Assembly: GCA_029215795.1 (NCBI GenBank)
Contig: JARDYH010000007.1
Coordinates: 17,519,763-17,583,762 of the forward strand
Length of the DNA stretch: 64,000 bases
Direction of reading: 5' to 3'
Source of the DNA: Anniella stebbinsi
Taxonomy: Eukaryota > Chordata > Lepidosauria > Squamata > Anniellidae
Positions 23,611 to 35,600 of this stretch are shown here, piece after piece (positions within the stretch are counted from its first letter, which is position 1; each line of letters opens with the position of its first letter). Both the position numbers and the translations under genes were made by a program. Below the pieces are notes generated by a model that searched no databases, had not been told where the DNA came from, and worked only from the letters and a program-made list of their open reading frames with translations.

Positions 23611-24060
23611 ACCTGGATCCCACCCAGACGACGCTACGGGACGGGCACGCAGGGGCTTTTCACGTAACGAGTGCGCAGGCGCCTCCTCCTCTCGCCCTCC
23701 GCCTTTACACGTCGTGGTGATTGGTTCCCATTCGCGCTGGGCACTGAGCATGCGTAGAAAGGGAGCGAGGCATCCGCGGGCGCCACCAGATCGAGCCTCG
23801 CGCACGAGGGAAGGGACGTGGCGTGAGTGGCCGTTAGGAACGTAGAGGGGGGGGGGCAGTTGGTGACGGTTTGAATCGTGAGGAGGGAGGGGAGGATGCA
23901 AAATGGCGACGGAGGAGAGCTCTTAGGTGAGCGTTGGCTTCCTAAGTGGAGAAAATCTCTCTTAGGACAATAAACCCCCTCTACCTTATCGTCCTATCTT
24001 TAAGCCCCCAACCCACCCACCCCTCAAACCGGCAAGGCGGAGCCGAGTTTTAAAAACCTC
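23590..24060. promoter_or_regulatory. TDRD12: CpG island, probable TDRD12 promoter
   Basis: A sharp CpG-rich patch lies between NUDT19 and the first TDRD12 coding exon. It contains an inverted CCAAT box (ATTGG, 23720-23724) about 200 bp upstream of a consensus splice donor at 23926/23927. No TATA box was seen. Assignment to TDRD12 rests on position and strand; bidirectional activity is possible. Confidence 0.7.
23830..23926 (+). other. TDRD12: TDRD12 exon 1, noncoding (5' boundary unknown)
   Basis: The donor TTAG|GTGAGC at 23926/23927 is strong, and the stretch upstream is CpG-island DNA. An ATG at 23903 in the context AAAATGGCG opens a seven-residue ORF whose TAG stop is the last three bases of the exon. 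An ATG at 23896 opens a second one that would end in exon 2. The 5' limit given is only a placeholder. Confidence 0.5.
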
Positions 24061-24325
24061 GCCGGTGTCCCTCTTTCTCCTCTCCCGCCTCCTTGGATGG
24101 GCAGAGACCAAGGAGCTGCACCTGCCGAAGCGGCCCCCTGCTACACGTTTGGAAACTGCTCTTGTGCCAGGACAGACTATTTCTCCATCTAGGCCAGTGT
24201 TACTTGTTCATTACGTGTGTGTCCTGCCCTTTCTCTTCCTTGAGGCAGAGTCCGTGTTTCTGCATCACCCATTTTATCTTTGCAATGCCTCTGTGAGGTG
24301 GTTAGGCAGAGAGAGAGAGAGAGAC

Positions 24326-24511
24326 CCTGTTCAGACCACACGCTAAGCCATAGTGGTCAAGCACTTTGAGCTAAACATTATGGCTTAGCGTGTCGTGTGA
24401 ACCATTCCTAACCAGCGTGGCTACATAACCATGGTTTAAGCATGTTCACTAACAATTTGCTGCAAAAGGGTTAGCAGTCTAACCATGGCTCAGTATGATA
24501 TCTGAACAGGC
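24326..24511. repeat. Foldback repeat (CTGTTCAGA ends)
   Basis: Outer ends CCTGTTCAGAC and ATCTGAACAGG, with an inner pair at 24329-24352 and 24379-24402 around TGGCTTAGCGTG. Lies in TDRD12 intron 1. Confidence 0.65.
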
Positions 24512-24888
24512 CCAGTGACTGGGCTGAGGTCGTCCAGTAATTCACATGGTAGCTGTTTGGGAATTTCATTCTGGGTTCCCATGATCTTAAATTGGCATTA
24601 ACCCCAGTGGTATTGCCAGCTCTGATTGGCACTGGCTCTCTGGCAGATGTCTTCCCCATCAACCTGACCCCTTTTCTAAAAGGAAAGATGCCAGGGATCG
24701 AACCTGAAGCCTTAATGTTCAAGGCATGTGTTCTGCCAGGGAGGCCTCCCTAAATACAGGAGCTCTGTTGACCATTGCATTTGATAATTCCCCCTTTGCT
24801 CCTTCCTTAAAACATTTCAAAACCCACACAGCAAAAAGAAAATAGGGATTGTGATGCCATTGGAGCAACCCATCAAAAATCAGGATAA

Positions 24889-25535
24889 GAACATAAGAAG
24901 TGCCATGCTGGATCAGACCAAGGGTCCATTTAGACCAGCACTCTGTTCACACAGAGACCAACAAATTAGGACATGGTGCAACAGTACCCTCCCACCCATG
25001 TTCCCCAGCAACTGGTGCATACAGGTTTTCTGCCTTGGATACTGGGGGTAGCACATAACCATCAGGGCTAGTAGCCATTGATAGCCTTTTCCTCCAAATT
25101 GGTGGCCATCACTACATCTTGTAGTAGTGAATTTCACAATTTTAGCTATGCGCTATGTAAAGAAGTTCTTCCTTTTATATGTCCTGAATCTCCTGCCAAT
25201 CAGCTTCCTGGGATGACCCCCTTTGGGTTCTAGCATTTTGAGAGAGAGAGAAAAATGTCCCTATCCACATTCTCCATATCATGCATAATTTTGAACACCT
25301 CTATCCTGACTCCCCTTAACCTCATTTTTTCCAGGCTAAACAATCACAGCTGTTGTAACCTTCCCTCATAGGGGAGATGCTCCAGCCCCTCAATCAGTTT
25401 TGTTGCCCTTTTCTGCCCTTTTTCCAGCTCTATAATATCTTTTTTAGGTGTGGTGACCTAAAAAGTGTGGTCTCACCATAGACTTGTACAAAGCAGCATG
25501 ATACTGGCAGTTTTATTCTCAATTCCAGCTTGGAG
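24889..25535 (-). mobile_element. CR1-like LINE 3' portion, antisense
   Basis: The complement reads GGGGCTGGAGCATCTCCC followed by CTATGAGGGAAGG and TTTAGCCTGGAAAAAATGAGG, which match the familiar CR1 3' region. Its 3' end is at about 24889. Lies in TDRD12 intron 1. Confidence 0.75.
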
Positions 25536-26612
25536 TTGCAGTTTGAGGCCGTGGAGGACATTAGGTATCACTGCTCCCTGCTACCCAGTAGTCTCAGCAT
25601 AGAGATATACATAAGAGAGCCACGTTATGGTTGATGTCAATGTTTTTAGCAAAAAGAACCTGCCCTTAGGAGTGAGTTCTGTAGAGGATCTGATCTTCAA
25701 ACCATGTTCCAGAAGCCTGCAGAGGCTTCTTTTTACATGTTGTTATGGATGTTTTAAAGATGCAGTTCTGTTCACACTTACTTGATAGAAAGTCCTATTG
25801 AACTTGTCATGATTTACTTCCAAGAAAACATGCATGTTGTGGGTAGTAGTAAAAAGATGCAAAAGGTAATTGTAAAACGCTGTGCCAATTATAGATCTTA
25901 AACTGAGTTCTACAGGGAAATTGTTCAAACATACAAGCAACATCGTAGTTCAACCATTTATATATTTGCTAGCTACTGTCTCTAGGTTTGGCCACATTTC
26001 CTCCTTTTTTTTTACCTCTTGCTTCAGTATTGTTACCCCTGTAGTTTGTGCTGTTAATTGCGCAACCCAAAAAAGTATGATCTTCTTGAGCTAAGAAAAG
26101 CTGTTGGTTTAGGAAGCAACTTGTCTCAAGTTTGGAATAACTGCTCTTATTCCTCCTACAAACCAGATCTACAGTGCTATCTTATCCATATTTACTCAGA
26201 AGTAAGTCCCACATTGTTCAGTGGTTGGTGCTCACTTCCTGTAAGTGTTTAAAATTGCAACCTCACCCTTCTTCAGTAATTGAGCAGATACATTGCTTAA
26301 TTGCAGATAACTGATTTGAGCATCCTATCTAACATTAATAATATGCTTTTTTATTTCTTCATTCATTCTGACCTGGAGATTCCATGATTACTTCAACAGA
26401 AGAAATCATAACTGATTAACAGGCAGCAGTTACTGGAGTAATTCTGTTGCCTGTTTTTTTTTGTAAATTTGTCAAATGTTATTGAAAACCTATTCCTGAT
26501 ATGTAAAGCCTGGATTTGTTGCCTGGTTGTTTCAAGTTCAAAAGTACACTATAAGGAATTGGTTTAATTTGTGAAAGCAGTTTACAGAATTGTTGTTTTG
26601 TTGCCCTTGCAG
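25536..26612 (+). other. TDRD12 intron 1, 3' part
   Basis: One old dispersed repeat at 26186-26257, otherwise AT-rich, with no exon-like stretch seen. Confidence 0.6.
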
Positions 26613-26699
26613 AGGTGTGTATCTAAAGCGTGTGATTCTCTTCGGCATAGATGAAAAGATCATTGGAGGGAGAAAATGATTGAAGTTTTTATATTGAAG
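26613..26699 (+). CDS. TDRD12: TDRD12 exon 2 (start codon)
   Basis: The acceptor is CCCTTGCAG. The start ATG at 26676-26678 has A at -3, and the first eight codons are MIEVFILK, followed by AAG|GTATCA. An upstream ATG at 26651 opens a ten-codon frame that ends at 26683, overlapping the main start. Confidence 0.85.
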
Positions 26700-29600
26700 G
26701 TATCACGATTTTTTAAAAAACTCTTGTGCATTTACAGGATACATTTTGAGCATATACAGTGTCTCTTAAGAATATTGCAGTCTTTTTATGTGGTTTTAAC
26801 TATAGTTTGCTTATTGATCAGATTGAAAATCCAGGTTGCTTTTGGGTCTGCATAAAAGGAGGTGGAAAGTTTGTAAACGACGAAATCGAATATCAAAAAC
26901 TTCAGTCTGAAATGAATGTTTTCTATAACAAATCTTTCAGATGTGTGGATGAAATCAAACCATCTGTATTAGAAGAAGGGCAGGTAATTTTCTTCAGTTG
27001 TTTTGATAGATATGGGTTTCAGAAGGGGAGAAGTGAAGGGTAGTGTTGGCATGTTATTTTATTTTTCATACAGATAGAAAATCTACTGTACATACTGCTT
27101 TTCAGGCTTAACAGAAAACATGGAAATACATAGTGGAACATCATAATAGATATTTTGGACAATATTTAATAAATCAGTTCAAACATCTATAAAAGTATTT
27201 GTGTAAAAATGATGCCATATTTCTGTCTCCTTGCACTGCATGAAATATAAAGCTCATACATGGATTTTTCCTCTGTAAACTTGTCTTGCATTCCACCAAT
27301 TACATATTTATCATGACCCAACATAGTATAAAATTAAAAATGTACATGTTTCTTTTTTAGATTTGTACTGTTTACTGTCAGGAACTGAAATCCTGGTGCA
27401 GAGCTGTTGTTAAATCTATCACATCATGTACAGACTATTACCTTGCAGACTGTTTCCTTGTGGACTATGCCAAGAGTGTTTATGTGGAAACAGACAGGTA
27501 TGTCTGAGAAAAATGAGAAGGCAATTTATTATATTTATTTTATTACATTTGTATACCGCCCCATAGCCAAAGCTCTCTGGGCAGTTTACATAACAGTAAA
27601 ACAATTAAAAACAATATACAAAAATTAAAACAGCAAAAACATATAATATACACATACATTTAAAACCACTGTAATAACTTTAAAAAGCTATAAACCTAAA
27701 AATAAAACAAAACCAGGCTCATCAGAGATTGCTAAATGCTTGAGAGAAGAGGAAAGTCTTGACCTGGCGCTGAAAAGATAACAATGTTGGCGCCGGGCAG
27801 GCCTTGTCAGGGAGATTGTTCCACAATTGGGGGGCCACCACAGAGAACGTAATGTTCGGGTAGGTTCATGTCGGGAAAGGTGTTCCGTCAGGTATTGTCC
27901 CAAGCCATGTAAGGCTTCATAGGTTAAAACCAGCACCTTGAATCAGGCTCAGAAACATACAGGCAGCCAATGCAAGCAGGCCAGAGTAGGTCTTATATGT
28001 TCAACTGTATACAACATGACTACTGGGATCTGAAAGTAGTTACCAATAAGGCTACCCATATGTCCTATCACATGCGCCCACCTAATCAGTGGCCTGGTTC
28101 GCATGTAACAACAACCCAGGTTTTTTAAAATCCCTAGTTTGTCATGAACAAGTTGGCATGCTAGTGACCACTACTCGAGTGCTCCTGCTTAGCTGCTTCT
28201 GCCAGTGGGAATAGCTGGCAACCCACGGATGTCTGAACCCAGAACTTAAACTTTACTCTCCCCTGACAAGCCAGAGTTGGAGTTTTTAAAACTCTGGGTT
28301 GTCATTGCATGCAAATCAAGCCACTGTGATCAGCTGATGGGCTAATGTATGTGTAGTTGGAAGCTCCTGGATTCAAATTTCAGCTTAACCTAGGACTTGC
28401 TGGATAGTTTTGGGCAAATCACTCTACTGAGAATAATAATGGTCTACAGCATACGGCTGCTATGGACAAACAAGTGAGATCATGTTCAAATGCAAATATC
28501 TTTGAAGCTTAGTAGTTCTGTGTTCTGAAACCTCCATTTGTTTTCAGGATTTGTGTTGCCTTAGAATCATTTATGAGGTTGCCTTACAGAGCGAAGAAGT
28601 TTAGGTTATACGGTATGAAACCAGTAACACTACGTGTCAACTATTATAGTGACAGTGCAGAACTAGTGTAAGTATGGTTTGCAAGAGATTATGTAATGTA
28701 TTTTGCAATATTTTGGTTTTTGTTGAACAAATCTTAGAAATTGCCCTTTGGGTAACACTCCTTATAGTTAAAAGGAAGATCTTCTCTGCATAATTGTTTC
28801 CAGTCCGAGGAGTGGTTCCATTTGTATATTTGCCAGAGCACCATACTAATTGTATAAATATCATGAGGTAGGCTTGTCTTTCCCATTCATCTTATACTCT
28901 TTAAGACATTGTGGAGTAAGGGGATATTTCATAGTTCTACAATAAAAGAAGATGTATTTCTGTACACGCTATAGCACCAAGACTGTGAAATGTAGCACTT
29001 GAAATATAGCATGCAGCTTTAAGTGACCCTAGGGGTGTGTACCTCAGGTTATTGTGTTTAAAAGCTAAAATAATTAATTTTAAAGAGTCCATGTAATTGT
29101 AGACTGCAATAACATCTTCAGGTTAGGGGCAGACTGCCCTAAATAGCTCATAGTTTTGCAGTCCATGCATTTTGAAGTCAGGGCATATTAGGGACAGAGT
29201 TATTTGCCTGCCCTTCCCCCCTTCTGTCGGACAATTCTCTCAGGCGAATGGAGTGGTCAGACCCCTCCTTCAAGGGCTGATAGGGATGCACCATGGCAGG
29301 GGCTAAGCCTAGGGGTGCCTTCACTCAGGCAAAGCTGTCACAATGTATCCAACTCTGACAGCTGCGTAGGTTTGCTTGAAGGCTTTGCTGTAATAAGCTA
29401 AGAGCTAGTCCAGTCGAACTGAAGCTGAGTCTGTTTTCCTGTGTGTGTGTGTGTGTGTGTGTGTATAAATATAAATAGTGGTGCTGCTACAGTGAAGTAA
29501 TCATGTGCTTCTTTGTAGTCCTGCTAACCGTTGGGATATTGCAGCTGTCCAATACTTCCAAAACCTCCTGAATGGTAAGAAAATACACAGAATAGTACAC

Positions 29601-32600
29601 TGTACAATCTGAAATGTACAGACAGTTGCAGAGGAAAAAAGTATAAAATAATCCATTTGGGAGTTTGGTTAGAAGATTTGCATAACTGTCTGAAATAAAG
29701 AAGATTGGTAAATAGAATGTTCTAATTTTAATACTAATTGGAATAGCAAATAAGGGACATAAATTTGTGATTAAAGATTTATATGTATTTGCTTAGACTT
29801 TTAAAATAAATGAACGGCTACAAAGTTCACTGGCTGCGAATGCTGTCAGCATGTGATAGTGGGTCTGGGCAGTTAGTAAGTTTAGTTTAGGAAGGAGCTA
29901 ACAGAAATGTTTGTAGTTTGCATATGTTAATGCAAACATTTACATTGATTTCTTAGATACAATGTAGCAATGAGCCTTTCTGATATTTCATCCATGAGAC
30001 TTAATCGAGAAACAACCAATGAAATGTGCAGAAAGAGATAACAAATGCTGTACTTGTTTCTCTTATTTATAGCAACCACTCAAGTGGAAGCCAAGTTATG
30101 TGCCGTTGGAAATGACAGCTTTGATGTCTATCTTTATATCACAAAAAAGGGTGAAAAGGTAAACCAGGTCACATCTACAAATCTGATTATATGCAGCATT
30201 TTAAAATGGATATGCGATTTGATGGAGTGAATGGCAGCATCTGTCAGTGAGGAATAAAACTCTGATATTGAAACACTCTTCCTGGTAGTTTGAGTTTGCA
30301 ACTCATCCTTAGCAATAGAATATATTCCAGGCAGTGTTTCCTATGGGGCAAACAACACATGATGCAGGACAGCTATGTTTTGTTAATAGATATTCCCAAT
30401 TCGCATCTAAAAAAAGGTGTGGGGTCTCCTTCTCTATAATGAAAATGCACAGGTGAGCTGAGCCTTCACATGTTTTACCTCCCCATGATCCAACACTTTA
30501 AGGTGTGTTCTCTGTAGTTCAGCTTGCTTTTGATGTAGGGACGGGTAGGTGAAAAATACCTAAATACTTGCAGCAACAAGAACATGTGGAAATTTGGCGA
30601 GGGAGAGTTCAGCTCCCCTCTTACACATGTCCCCTTTGTTCATTAAAAAAAAAGGAAGAGGAACTGTTGTTGAAGAAGTAGTAGGTAAGAGCATGTGAAG
30701 TAATGAATGGCTTCCTTACCAATAGAGGCCCATGCCTGAAACTTCCTACGGTTCAAACTTTATCAGAACAGAGAGGCAAAGGCTCAGTCAGCAGAGACTA
30801 AAATCCTGTAAGCATAGATGCGTGGTCTAAGAACAGAGAGTTTATAGTAGAATTGATGCCCATAAAAAGAGGAACCATGGAATACAATATAATTCCATAC
30901 TGCCTATATAATCTCCTAGCGTAAAGTGTCTGCTGTATATATGTCGTGACACAGGCTAACTCCAGGCTTCAGCTCACGAACTTGGCAAACTGACAACACA
31001 CTTCAAAACGGTGAGATTCTTTATTTGTGAAATCACACGGAATTCAAGCATAACGGTTTCATTTCTGCAAACATACACATGGAGCTGATGACGGGCCAGA
31101 TAGCCTCAGGTACAAACGGCTTAATGCGAACAGCAATCACTCGGGGGGGAGACTTGTAGAGTTGCCCCATCCCATTGAGCAGTCAGGAGTGGCCACACAC
31201 GCTGACTCATCAGGAACAAGAGCAGACCTCAAGGAATTAGCTCCTGCAGAGGGATGCATGAAGCCTGGTAAAGACAAAACTATCTTGCACGAACCAGACT
31301 CAGCCTGCTGGAAAACACTGAGCTGATCACGTAAGCAAGATGTAAGGGCACGAACCTCTTCGACCTTAGGAAGTCCCTCTGCCTGTAACAAAGGCTTTGA
31401 AAGGAGGCTCTCTTGCAGGTCACGCACACACACAATTCTAGAACAGCAACGATCAGCCTAGGAGCTTCCCTGTGCCCGTACTTTGGCTCCATGCAGGGAA
31501 ATTCCTCTCTCAGGCCATAGAACACGAATCCAGAACAGTAATCTGCAAGTCCAAATCTATGAAAAGCCTCAGAGCACCTTTCATGGCACAGTCCTTAGAA
31601 ATTCCAAGTCCAAATAGCAACAGAACATGTACAGAGTGCATCCAACATCTCCAAACCAGATAGAATCCCAAACACGAGTAGTTTCATGGCAAGCGTAGAA
31701 CAGATGGCAAATGTAGAACAGAGAATCCTAGCAAAGGGCCTCCCATTTGCTCGTTCCATTTTATAGGGTGGAGGCTGGCTAGTCCAAGCCACTTTGACTG
31801 ACAGGATTTCAGGCCTGTAATCCAAACTCATGTGCCAACAGGGCGGCATGGTACAACCTCCTCTTGATGACAACACCATGTGAGAAACAGCTTGCAAGAT
31901 AGCCTCCACCTTTTCCAAAACATACATTCATTCTCAAGGAACTCAAGGCCTCGGCTAGCAGCCACAGATAAGCACAGAACAGAGACAGACTTTCTCACAA
32001 CAATTGCCAAGCTTTCAACTCACGATTCACAAGGCCAGCCTTGTGAATCGTCCATGAAACGCTTGACATTCGACAATATAGCACATATCTCTTTCTACTT
32101 AAAAACAAATCACTGTGTCTGGTCTTAGGCATTGAGTAGAGAGGGAAGAAACATGGAAACCTGAAATCTATTTTCTAAACTCTTTCAAGAATGGATTTTC
32201 CCATTTAAATCTGTTCCTGCCAAAATAAAAGTTTTTTTATTACATTACTGCATTGGTGGTACCTCACCCTAGTGAAATTAAGTCATATCAAAAGTTCAAT
32301 ATCTCCTAAATGTTGGAGAGGATGTAATGAAATTGGCACTTACTTTGCACATAAGGAACTTCTTACTTTCATGTAGGTGACTCTAGAATAATAATAGCAT
32401 CTTCATGGGGGGGAGGGAAACAATCAGCATCCCTTACTGTATGGAGAAATAAACTCTGGTGTGTTGCTTTGATGGAAAAGCTAACAAAACAGATCAAGCA
32501 GTATAGATCTGAGTCATATATTGATAACTTTCATGGAAAAACATTTATTAACTGTTGTGATAGCAATAAAAACATTACTTCACCTCCATCAACTCATAGA

Positions 32601-35600
32601 ACATACTGGAAAAAGATGTGGAAAAAGATGTTATGAAATATTTTCCTCAAACTCTGTATATACAATTACAATCAGTCTACTGTGTCTACTAATTAATTTG
32701 GATTGATGTTGATTGTGTTTACCCAGTGTATACCATGATTTATTGTTATGTTTGATGTGATTGGATGTCGCAACCTTTTGTTATTTATGTAAAATTCAGT
32801 GAAATATAAAAAAAGAGAAAATACTGGTATTGCAGTGTATATACACATTATTCCATCACCTTCAGTTGAAAAGATGTTTTTGTAAAACTGTTGCCTTATA
32901 ATAGTGTCTTTGCAATAGTTTGGAGTTACACCTACGGATCTATTAGAACAAAATCACATGGAAACCATTTTAAAATGCTTTAGCTTATAGAGCTATTGCA
33001 TGCTTACAGGGTGTCTGCCATATATCTTAGTTGAATTGTGTGATGTGCCTTTAAATGTCATGGCTCCTTTGGTATTCTCGGAAGCTTCAGCATTATGTTA
33101 GTTGGTAACATGTAGCCCTGCTGTTAGTATTGGTGCATGTTTTGATTGCTGTCCTTTCTGCTAAATTATCCCATGCCAGAAATCTATTTTCTTATAGGTG
33201 TGTGTGAATGATGATCTCATTGCAAAGAATTTTGCTTGTTATGAGGATAATGAAACATCGAGTACTGTAGAGGACCAAAAGAAAAAAACATCAAGTCTGG
33301 AGTCTCTTTCAGAACAGATAAATCCTGCACTTGATCTGTGGCCAATGTTGTTGCAAGCCAAAGAATCCAAGGCTTTGGGGACTTGTAAGTAGGGTAAATC
33401 TGTTTTTGAAGTGAAGGGACAGCTGGTGGAAAGTAGTAGCACATGGGAGGGGTCTTTAAACTTTTCTCACCTGCTGCTTTCCCCACTCACCCTGTAAGCT
33501 GCCCACATACTAGTCTAATAATTCATGGCTGGCAGACAGCCAAAAAGAGGGGGCGGGCAGACACTAAACTATGTTGTTTAACTCCCGGAAGCTTCTCTGC
33601 CTAGTCACCTAAAGGTGATTCATACTCAACAGAGGCTACCAGGTGAGTAGATACTTTGCAATCCTGGGGTGCAAGTAAGCACAACTCATAGTTTGGGTCT
33701 TTGGACATTAAGGGAAATTGTTGCTTGCTGCTAAGCTAGGATCAGAAGTGGATCATGGAGAGCAGAAGAAGAGAGGAAGGGCTCATTACCATAGTGCCAA
33801 ATTGTATATTGTTCGGCACTACATGTGAACCTAAACCCTAACCAAGTTCATACCAATACACATTAGAATATACCTATATAGGCATGCCTATATATACCTA
33901 TTAGACTTGTATACAGTTAAATGTGTTCATGCCTTTTATTGGAATTATGCAATAAGCAGTTCATGAAATATGCTAAATTCATCAAGTAGCTTTAGCAGTA
34001 ATTTATTTTGGAAAAGGGGGTTAGAGAATAGTGTACAAACTAGAATGACTATGTCTGGGTTCACTGATAATTAAGGATCTTGCCACATGTGACTAGTTCC
34101 ATGCTCCCAAGGAAGCTGAGATACATTTTTGAACAGCAGCTCTTCAGCCATGCTCAGCAAACTACTTTTCAACTTGCACTCAGTTTACAAAATAATTCAA
34201 CATGGCATCCTGTTCAAAACAAAAATGTCAGGTATACCTATGAGTATACCTAAACAACTCTGGATACTCACATGGTTCATGCCTTCTAATCAAGTAGTGC
34301 ATTGGTGCTGGCCTCAAAAATTGAGTATCATTCCTGTGGCATCTTTAAAATAATTGTATCCAGTTTTGGAGCAAATCCTGCATGGTATATCAAGACCACT
34401 GACTTACATTGAGATGATCAGGAGAGGTATTTACAAAGAACTTTAGTGAAAATTGTCAAGCTTCATCTTTGTATTCATTTTAGCTGAGGCTGCTACTGCT
34501 GCTGCTTCAAACAACTCTGAGAAAACAGTGTTCAAGAACTTAAAGGATACTGCCTCACATAATGGAGTAAGTGAGTCTGTAAGTATATTTTCACATGATA
34601 TTGAAATAGTACATTTTGTAAAACCCTTAAGATGTCCAAGGCTTGCACAGAAGTAGCCTTAAAAGGGCAGAAAAAGTTCAGTTATTTCATTTATTATGCT
34701 CTTAACCGCTACCTAGATTTTCTGCCCTGGACACCAATCTGTCCCTGAGCAGATGCTCGGCTTTGTGTGCATCTTATTTTATTTCTGTCTAAAGTAGGGG
34801 TAAGCAACATGTGGGCTGCATGTGGCCCCTGCTGCTTCCCAATTTTCAAAAGTTTTTTTAAAAAAAAACAAAAACTTCTGTCCTTAGCCATCTGAGAGCA
34901 CCAAAAGTATGTGTGTGTGTTTGTTTGTTACATTTCTATACTCCCCCATAGCTGGAGCTCTCTGGGCAGTTCACAAATTGAAACCTCAAGGTACAGCATA
35001 AAAAAAGTAAAACAATGTAAGTGTTAAATTTTAGCTTGCAAACAAGTGAAATGTAACCATTCGTAGTACTCTATAGTGCTACAGAGCAGTTAGCCAATGA
35101 ATTTCAGCAGCAAACTGGCAATCATCTTTTTTTGTTTGCTTTGGGGAAGTTCCACGGACTACATCCAGGGAGTGAAAATGATCCCCAGACTTCCCAAAGT
35201 TGCCCACCCTGGTCTAGAGCTACAGAAAATAAAATCACAATAAAGAGTGTCATAGAAGAGTGTCCCTAAATTCAAATCTAGTACATAAGTGTTGAGCAGA
35301 GACTGTGGCAAGACAAAAGAAACCCCAACACCTTTTGTTTTGCTGGCAGTGTCAACTCAACTGCCTCCAGTTTCTAAGAAGTGATCAATTGCTCATAGTC
35401 TTAACATATAGTCAAGTGTTGTACTGACATTCATACCAGTCTCAGATTGTGTGCAGATGGTAACTTTACAGAGACATCAGGTACTATAGAGCTGTTACTG
35501 TCTACTCAATGTATTTTTTGTCCCACCACGGTTTCATGTTTTATAACTATTCAAGTAGTTCCTGATAAGATCTGAAACTAGCTCCTAGCCGTTCAATAAG

